Source of the DNA: Lepisosteus oculatus
Lineage: Eukaryota > Chordata > Actinopteri > Semionotiformes > Lepisosteidae
NCBI RefSeq assembly: GCF_040954835.1
Contig: NC_090696.1
Coordinates: forward strand, 57,814,222 to 57,878,221
Direction of reading: 5' to 3'
DNA length: 64,000 bases
Positions within the stretch are counted from its first letter, which is position 1; the number at the start of each line of letters is the position of its first letter. Shown here one piece after another: positions 44,834 to 64,000 of this stretch. Both the position numbers and the translations under genes were made by a program. Below the pieces are notes generated by a model that was not told where the DNA came from, did no database searches, and worked only from the letters and a program-made list of their open reading frames with translations.

Positions 44834-45053
44834 ATAATGTCCTAGTAATTCTAGTGCCCTGTGTAGTCCTGTAAAAGTAGAGTGTGTTGTTAGGTAATTA
44901 CCACCCTAAATGTGTGTACGTGTTTGTCAGTTTCCTCATGTGTGTGTAGATCCTGTGTTTGGTTTTTGGTGTGGTTGTAAAATAAAGCCAGTGCTTGGTT
45001 AATCGCGTCTCCACTGTTCTTTAGTTCTGAGAAAGAACCTGCAAAACGCTACA
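44701..45053 (+). repeat. 3' LTR of the gypsy element
   Basis: 353 bp from TGTAACGCCC to ACGCTACA, with AATAAA at 44981-44986. It shares only its terminal bases with the LTR sequence at the 5' side, which is abnormal because both LTRs should be near identical after reverse transcription. Confidence 0.8.
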
Positions 45054-45057
45054 GTAC
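45054..45057. repeat. Right target-site duplication GTAC
   Basis: Matches 39486-39489 at the opposite edge of the unit. Confidence 0.55.
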
Positions 45058-45059
45058 TA

Positions 45060-45820
45060 TTATTTCATTTAAGGCATATACTGTGCGTTACAAAAGTTAA
45101 ACATTGCTAATTATACACACCTTTTTCCAATCAATACTTTTATAGCAAGCTCACTTACGTTTTAGACTCAACGTTTTCAAATGTTGCTGGATTACAAGTG
45201 ATACACATCTTCCAACTTTCGTATTTTAATCACAAACTCACATGCTCAGACAGAAAACATTTAAAGACAAAATTACATTTGTCAGCTGATATCTTACAGA
45301 AAATCAAAAACTGAATTATGCTGCTATCTTCCCCAGAACACTTAAAACTTATTGCGGCAAAAGGTGGCTCTAACAAATATTGATGTATGAATTTTACTGC
45401 CATTATTTTTACCCTTCAATGTACACTCAAAATTGCAATACCCGCAGATTGATTACTGTCAAATGATAACTAAACATCACTGCCCCCATCGAAATGTGGG
45501 TCCTAACTAGAGGAACATTTTTTAAAAAATAAAAAGCTCCACTTAATCTCTCGCAATACAAAAAAACAACAGCTTTTCGTTTTGCTAAATCACGAAATCC
45601 CATAATATTTAAAACCCAGCAAAACTGAAAGGTGGAAAAATTGAAAGCACGCGTACGGCTAAAATCCATTTTCTGTGCAGGCACAAAATACAGTTCTATG
45701 GGTAAGTAATCTGTACAGTGCACCACGTCTATGTTAGTGGTTATATTAAAAATGCAGTCTGTAATGTATAAAAGTATGACAGTGAAATATTGCCTTGCAG
45801 ACACTGACAGTTAACAGCTA

Positions 45821-45899
<79 letters not shown>

Positions 45900-46860
45900 T
45901 GAAGCTCTTTATAGCTTCTTATACCCTGTACTGCTGTATTACTCTAGTACAACAGGCAGTACTGGAGACTCTGAGGTGCCTACGGAGGTCCTTTGAAAGA
46001 GGAAGTCGTGTATTCAGGTGGGGATATAAACTTTAGAGGTCTTACAGTAATGCTTGCATTTTAAGGTAATCTGATTTATTTTTTCATTTATTTATTTATT
46101 TTTTACATTCAGCCCTACTGGGTGTTTTTCTTTTTGTCGAATTTTCTTTTGAAAACAGTAATGCTAAAGTTCATGCCATAATCTAGGGGTATGGTAAAAA
46201 GTTTTGTCCTTATTTTGAAACGCAAAGTTTTTGTGTATCAATCCCTGGGGTTGTTTCGCTTTTTCATAACTGTGAGAACATACAGTATTATACCTGTAGC
46301 TGTTATTATTTCAGTTAATGAACTATTTTTCTTGAATTGTTCATATTACTGAACATAACATACTTACAGGTTATGCAACCCGAATACATAAATCAATAGC
46401 TGTCTGAAGTCCGTATTTTGCTAACTACATTTAGAGCACCGGTTATAGCCGTTCATTCTCAATATTTGCGATAAATCAAATCTTGCAAAAATGATTCCCT
46501 GTAGAAGTTATTAATTTACGTGACAAATTATGCTGTATTGATTAAAATAAAGTGGACGTGCATTTTATTGTTGCTGTCTGTGCTACAAAAGAAATAACTA
46601 AATCTTATTGCTTCGTCACCCACAGTCACACGAATGTTACACGACTATCCTAATCTTTAATGGGCTTAAGATGCTTTTGGTTCCTTACGTTTTACATGGG
46701 CTCTCATAAAAAATACTGCAATGTTATATTAACTAAATTTGCAGTTCTTCGGAATCCTTAGCATTGTGTTTAGAACAGTTTACGCTGGGCGGCTGCGAGT
46801 TGTTATTTAGAACACTTATCTTTTCATTTAAATGTCATATCTCCCATTAGTAACACTGTC
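45060..46860. other. Upstream flank of the ADH gene
   Basis: AT-rich, with an (AAT)n run at 45825-45899. No exon or clear promoter element is recognised. The ADH promoter should lie in the right part. TACAGTA occurs at 46043 and 46281. Confidence 0.4.
45825..45899. repeat. (AAT)n microsatellite
   Basis: About 25 uninterrupted AAT units. Confidence 0.95.
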
Positions 46861-46925
46861 TCACAGGTTCACGCTGGCGAAAGATCGGCTGTTTAAACGG
46901 GCTCTTGGCTGGCTGAAGAAACACC

Positions 46926-58877
<11,952 letters not shown>

Positions 58878-58945
58878 TTTATGCAGCTGTTTGCAGAAGA
58901 CAACTTAGAGGACTCTTCTCCATTTGTGTGTCCTGTTCCTAAGAA

Positions 58946-58951
58946 AATAAA
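58946..58951 (+). terminator. ADH poly(A) signal AATAAA
   Basis: A canonical AATAAA 69 nt after the stop codon, in a short 3' UTR. Confidence 0.75.
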
Positions 58952-58979
58952 ATACATACTTATGCATACAGTATGTGGT

Positions 58980-60450
58980 GGGTATTCTCAGTCCTTACTT
59001 TGATATGAACAATCCCCTCTGAACATACAGTACAGAAAAATCATATTAACTGACACTGAAATTAGGATTCCGAAACACTTTATTATAGAAATACCCTTAA
59101 CTGTGGAATAGATCAGGCATAAAACCATAAAACCTAATGTCATTATTTACTCTTACATTAATTTACAGAAATCAAGTGGCATTCATTCATTCATAAATCA
59201 CTCGTTTTTTAAATTGATTTATAAGATTTTTACGTGGATATTGTAACAGAATGTAGGGCAGTGTTATAGAGAGCATATTTTTTGTACAGAGAGTTCTGAG
59301 AAGTCTCTACTCATTATAACCCTGTCTGCTGAATTTTGTAGTTTCCCATGCCTGGTCCTTAAAGGGAGGGACACTTAATTAGCTGAGTAATGAGACTCAG
59401 CTCTCAACAATTAACTTCTTTCTCAACCTATAAAATGGCAACATTTTGTCTTCTGGTTTGGGAAAAGACCAGAATTTTTCCAAGGAAGGATGTAAAATAG
59501 ATTTTTCTGGTTTGAAAGTGTGTTGAAAGATGAACTCTGTGCTGCACTATAAAACTCACTGGAATAGTTAACAATACTAGAAGAGCATTTGTGAGGCTTG
59601 TTTTCCTGTAGTACATAATATTATACAATTGAAAGATCCCAGCTGGTAGTGATGTGACACCCCTAAACTGTCACAATTTTTTTTTTATTGAAACTTGGGT
59701 CTTTAAACAGTTAACGTTTTGGCTGTTCCTCCTTTAGATTTTCAAATGGGTAGGGTAAATAAGGCTAAAGATGAGTAAGCGAACAGCTGCAAAATCATTC
59801 AGCAAAAACAAGGTGATGCCTTAATACAGATTTAGGGCATATCTGGAATTTCACATACAGTAGATGCCTAGATGTCTTCCTTTAGGACAGCTGTGTCTAC
59901 GGGTTTTCTTTCCAGCTCAGTGCTTAACAAGCCAATTAAATTGATTATTGTCCTACAGTAATTGCAGTAATTTAACAGTTCATCTCAGCTCTTAAGATGC
60001 TGCTGATTTCACGAGAGCTATAAAATCTGTTGGACTGAAGCCCTTCAGGACTGGAATTTGGCCTCTCTAGTTTAATACTACTGTGAGAAATAAGTTTGCT
60101 TGACAGTTGTTTTGCTGTGCACTCCCACACTGCTAGAAAGTTCTGCGTCCATCTGTCACATTTATTTAATTTAAAATGGCTGTACATGGGGGGTGACATC
60201 TTCACTCATTCAGCAAACAACATTTCAAGATACAACATTTCAAGAAACACTGCTTTTCAGCACTATTTAATTTACATTTTTTAATGAAGGAAATTTAGTT
60301 ATTATGTAGCCCTAAATATGTCTAGTATTGCACTTATTGCCTTTCAAGTGTTGTTGAAGTTGTTGTTTGCTGTCATTGTCTGTAACTTCTTGTATCTTTC
60401 ATAAATTTCTTCCACAGTATATTAGCACTGTTATTTGCTTCGATTCTCTG
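58980..60450. other. Downstream of ADH, no feature recognised
   Basis: AT-rich, only short chance frames. Heptamers at 59026, 59856 and 59954. Confidence 0.4.
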
Positions 60451-60457
60451 AGACATA

Positions 60458-61654
60458 CAGTGCCTTGCAAAAGTATTTAGAACCTTGAACAGTTTCATTG
60501 CATAAGTATTCAAACCCTTTGCTGGTGCAAATCTAACTTAATTTAGATGCACAAACGTACCTTACCAAGTCTCTGTGTAAATGTATTAGTGACTTGTGTA
60601 ATTTCAGAGTAACTAATCAATACCTGTTTCTGCAAGGCCTCTTGGTTATGTAGTCAATTTCAAGTAAACATTCAGCTTTGAAGACCAAGAAGCTTTTAAA
60701 ACAACAGGTGGATAATGTTGTATAAAGGTACAGATCAGGCAAAATGATAAAAACATTTCAGGCATAAAAAAACATTTCAAAGACCCTTAACATATCATTA
60801 AGTACAGTAGGTGAAGGTGATCATTAATAAACGGAAGGAAGCCAGATGCTTCCTAGATGAATCAGGTGTCCCTTCAAATTGTTCAGAAGGTCAAGGAGGA
60901 AACTGGTTAAGGATGCCACTGTGAAGCTAACAGTGACTTTGGAACAGGTGCAGAATTCTGTGCCTGAGATTGAAGGAAATTTCCATGGGTCTAACTGGGA
61001 TAAAATCCAGTTAATATCCCATGTCGGACAAGACAAAATTGGAACTTTTTGTTCTAAATGCAAAGCTTTTCATCTGATGAAAACTCAAGAAAGTGGATCA
61101 GGTGGTCAACACCATCCTTACTGTCACGCATGGTGGTGGCAACATTAGGTTATCATTCTGTTTCTCATCAACAGGACTGAGAATCTTGTCAAGAGTGATG
61201 GGAACACAGACAGACCAAAGTATTAGCTAATCTTAGAGGAAAACCTGCTTCAGACCTTTACAGTAACTGCGCTACTATGTTGCCTTTTAGCAGGACTATC
61301 CAGGCCAATACCACACTGGAGGGGCCTAAGAAAGACTTTAATACTACAGTCCATAAGTGATCCTCAAGAACTGTGAGAGAGCTTGAACAAATCTGCAAAG
61401 AAGAACGGGCAAATTATTAACTGCCAAAAATGCTTCCACCAAATGTGGAGTTAATAGGTATGAATTCTTATGCAATCAGTATATTCAAAATTGTCCTCTA
61501 GTTTTTGCTATAATTTAGAAGTATTCAGTTTGTGCTTGGGCATTCAGGTTTTTCAATAAAATATTAAGTCTAAAAGATGTGTAATGCATCATTATGTAAT
61601 TTCACAAAACCAGACACCAAAGGAAGGATCTCAATACATTTTCAAGGCACTCTG
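60458..61654 (+). mobile_element. Tc1-like transposon relic, internally decayed
   Basis: Flanked by TA (60456-60457 and 61655-61656). The left end is CAGTGCCTTGCAAAAGTAT; the right end is its approximate inverse (TTTTCAAGGCACTCTG). At 1.2 kb it is shorter than a complete Tc1. It belongs to a different family from the 35172-36683 element, as the sequence inside the CAGTGCC ends differs. Confidence 0.8.
60840..61180 (+). pseudogene. Tc1-like transposase fragment
   Basis: Scattered coding remains in the relic: a helix-turn-helix-like segment near 60880-60960 and, after frame changes, THGGGN near 61127-61145, corresponding to the HGGGSIMLWG region of Tc1 transposases. Stops and frameshifts throughout. 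Confidence 0.55.
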
Positions 61655-61659
61655 TATCA

Positions 61660-64000
61660 GGTTATTCAAGGAGAATGTGACTTCCTGTCAGCAATCTGTT
61701 GCTATATTCATTGCTAAAATTGTGAGTCAATGTCATAAAGTTTATGGTTCGTGCAAAGTTGAAGAATGCTTAGAAAATATCTAAGTTGTTTTTAAAAAAA
61801 CATCTGAGAGTTTTAAAATCAGAATATGTGTACAAGAACTATGTAGAATTGTGTAAATTAGGTGAAATAGCTGATATATTAGTGAAGGGTATTAATGTAC
61901 CTCGGAGTACAGTATAAAACAGGAGTTGACAGTATTCTGGTTTTCAAGTTCTCTGTGATTTTCAGGCAAATTGGTCTTATCTGAAGTAATTTCATCAAAT
62001 CACATTACTTCAAAATTAATCAAAAACAATCATTGAGTTCTTTGAATTATTTATACAAAACAGTAATGCATTTTAGTCAAACAAGTACATTCACAAGATT
62101 TTCAGACTTCTGAATTAATCCCTAACTTTCTCCAGTGCAAAACATGGAGAAAGCTATTTGACTGATTTACAGTCAGTGTTGAGTTAAGCCCCTTGGCTTG
62201 ATTTTCTTGATGTAACTGTTTGCCAAAAAACCTCAGAATTGTAAATCATATCTGTTTCTCAAATGCTATGTTCAGATTGCCAAATCTGATATCTTGGAAT
62301 CTGATCAAACAGGACTGTAATTTTAGTACTACCAGAGTAGAGATATCCACAAGAATTTCTGCAGATTAAAAACATGTGCAGAAATTGGCCTTGAATAGTG
62401 ATCTGAAATGAGCAGTGAAAGAGGCTGTTTGACCAAGATGGATACAGTAACACAATGTTCTGGTTTCTTTGCTTGAACCTGTGTAGGCCTGTCATATTGG
62501 CATGTAAATAAATGTGAAAATTGATTTGCATTAGGTGCATAATGTATTGGAAAAACAACTGCACCATTCAAATGGTTGGTTGAATGTGATCCTGTCTATT
62601 TTTCCTTAGTGCGATTCCACTTTCCATGGTAAATTTGGTGGTGGAGTTAGCTGGTTGTCAGTTATCATTGCTGCCTCCGGGATATTTGCGGTTATGCAGT
62701 GTGGTTGGTAAGGGATGCACCTCTCTTCCAGTTGGCACTGATCCTCCAGTACTGGGCTATGTTTCCTGTGATGTGTTAAGTCACAATTTGCTCAAAGGTG
62801 TGCAGGTTGAAGGAATGTGCCTAGGCTTTCTAATTTTCATCTGTGGGTGGTCAGGTGAACATAGCTGAGAATTAAAAAACAATTGACTATGTATTGGTGA
62901 ATCTTAAACATGATTAAACATTAAACATGATTAAGTGGAGTCCAGGTGACTTAGTTAGCCTTTTCAGGTTCTCAACACAAACGAAACACTCAAAAATCCC
63001 AACCAATGTGTACTGTATCCAGAAACACCATTCACCATTTATCTTATAAATACAATTGTTTGTTTTTACAAGGATTAGAGGGTCTTGTCTGCTAAGGTGA
63101 CCATAAACGTGCCACAAACAAGGGCAGGCTGGAGGACATCAGTTCCAACAAGCATCCCTTAGGGTCTAATGCACTGGAGACTGCAGGGAATGCAGATAGT
63201 CATCTCCCACAGAGAGATAGAGCAAGGAGAGCAGAGGTTTCACCCAGGCTACACCCTCTCCTTCAGATGGGAATTAACAGGGAGAGCAGTGTCATCATGC
63301 ACCCAATGTCCTCTGCTTTCCCTGGTTTGAAAAAAAAAGCCTCTCTCACTCTTACAGTGGGCTTTGGACCAGATCTCCCACTCCACTCCCCTCTCTCCCT
63401 CCCGACAGACTTTCATCTTTTTCATTCTATGGAAAAAGGTTCCAGAACATCTGATCCTTTTGATCCTTGCTTTTCATTCCATCCCTTCTCTCCTCCTCTG
63501 ATTGCTCAGGCTGGTATAGCAATGACAAATTGTCATCTCAGGCAGGCTCAGGCAAAGGTGCATCATCATTTATCTCAGGTCTTAGTGACAAGACCTGCAC
63601 AATTTGCTGCACCTTCCTCACGTTGGGAGTACTCTTGAGTCACAGGTTGCTGTACCTCCCTCACCTCTGCAAACTCTTTGGGTTACACATTTCCTCATAC
63701 TGTAGGTCACCCTTCCTTGAAGGTCTTTGTCCTGCTTGCCACTGCTTTGTTAGCTTTCCAGGGCTGAAGCTCAGTCAGTTGTCAGAGGTACCACCAGCCC
63801 TTCTTGATTCACCTCACTGCCGTTTCTCCCCCAAAGCTTCCCAGGATCCTTGGAGAGGGCTCAGGTCAACCATTTTCAAGTTTCCATAAATCCAGACACA
63901 TGGGAAAGGGAAAAAAAAACAACATCTAGAGCAACAGATGTGGATTTTTCCCCCAAAAGAGTGCTCTCAGGTTTCAGAATCAATTTGTGACAGATTTAAA
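61660..64000. other. Right end of window, no feature recognised
   Basis: 61660-63060 is AT-rich and empty as far as I can see. 63060-63900 is more balanced in composition. It has two overlapping reading frames of 123 and 140 codons (63267-63638, 63467-63889) that resemble nothing I recognise, and no splice or domain evidence supports coding. It could be an unfamiliar repeat. Confidence 0.35.

Larger units (their letters stand above)
39490..45053. mobile_element. Compound LTR unit: miniature LTR element head-to-head with a gypsy element
   Basis: A strongly GC-rich block in AT-rich surroundings, bounded by TG...CA and GTAC duplications. From left to right it holds five parts. First, a complete 236-bp LTR on the minus strand (39490-39725). 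Second, a 62-bp internal segment (39726-39787). Third, a 129-bp LTR piece on the minus strand (39788-39916). Fourth, its mirror image on the plus strand (39919-40047), followed by a primer-binding site and the gypsy gag-pol region. Fifth, a different LTR, 44701-45053. The two outer edges are both LTR 3' (U5) ends. Confidence 0.8.

Noticed and set aside
45825..45899. Trinucleotide run as a possible coding homopolymer or regulatory array
   Set aside because: An ordinary AAT microsatellite in non-coding DNA.
63267..63889. Possible coding exon at the right end (123- and 140-codon frames)
   Set aside because: The two frames overlap in different registers. No domain, splice context or family resemblance supports either.

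Overview
The window is vertebrate nuclear DNA, most likely from a ray-finned fish. It is AT-rich and carries intron-containing genes with GT-AG splice sites. It also holds L2-type and other non-LTR LINEs, 5S-rRNA-derived and tRNA-like SINEs, Tc1-like transposons and a Ty3/gypsy element. Species cannot be named from sequence alone. Exons were joined by eye from splice signals, reading frame and remembered family sequence. No searches were run.

Two host genes are supported, diverging from each other. AP1AR (gadkin/gamma-BAR) lies on the minus strand, 27014 down to 7949, in 10 coding exons (297 codons). A zinc-dependent medium-chain alcohol dehydrogenase of the class I/ADH8 type lies on the plus strand, 46926 to 58877, in 9 coding exons (380 codons), with a poly(A) signal at 58946. 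The roughly 20 kb between their start codons is mostly transposon debris.

Layout. 1-1480 has no recognised feature. 1480-3746 is a decayed LINE. 3747-7948 is AP1AR downstream/3' UTR territory. 7949-27014 is AP1AR, with SINEs, an L2 3' end, an LTR-like block (19026-20412) and a Penelope-like fragment in its introns. 27015-35170 holds a SINE, nested LINEs and a Tc1 remnant. 35172-36683 is a Tc1-like element with both inverted repeats. 36965-38880 has SINE pieces, one of them chimeric. 39490-45053 is a GC-rich compound LTR unit. 46926-58877 is the ADH gene, with SINE pieces and a candidate solo LTR in introns. 58878-64000 holds a second Tc1 relic and otherwise unassigned sequence.

The most unusual object is the LTR unit at 39490-45053. 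A miniature LTR element with a tRNA-like Pol III promoter in its LTR sits head-to-head with a gypsy element, through a 143-bp-arm palindrome. The gypsy element has an intact gag, a canonical -1 frameshift signal and a once-broken pol. Both outer edges are LTR 3' termini and the unit is flanked by GTAC. The second notable signal is a large excess of TACAGTA/TACTGTA, the footprint expected from excision of Tc1/Sleeping-Beauty-type transposons. At least three copies interrupt repeats whose paralogues carry the plain TA.
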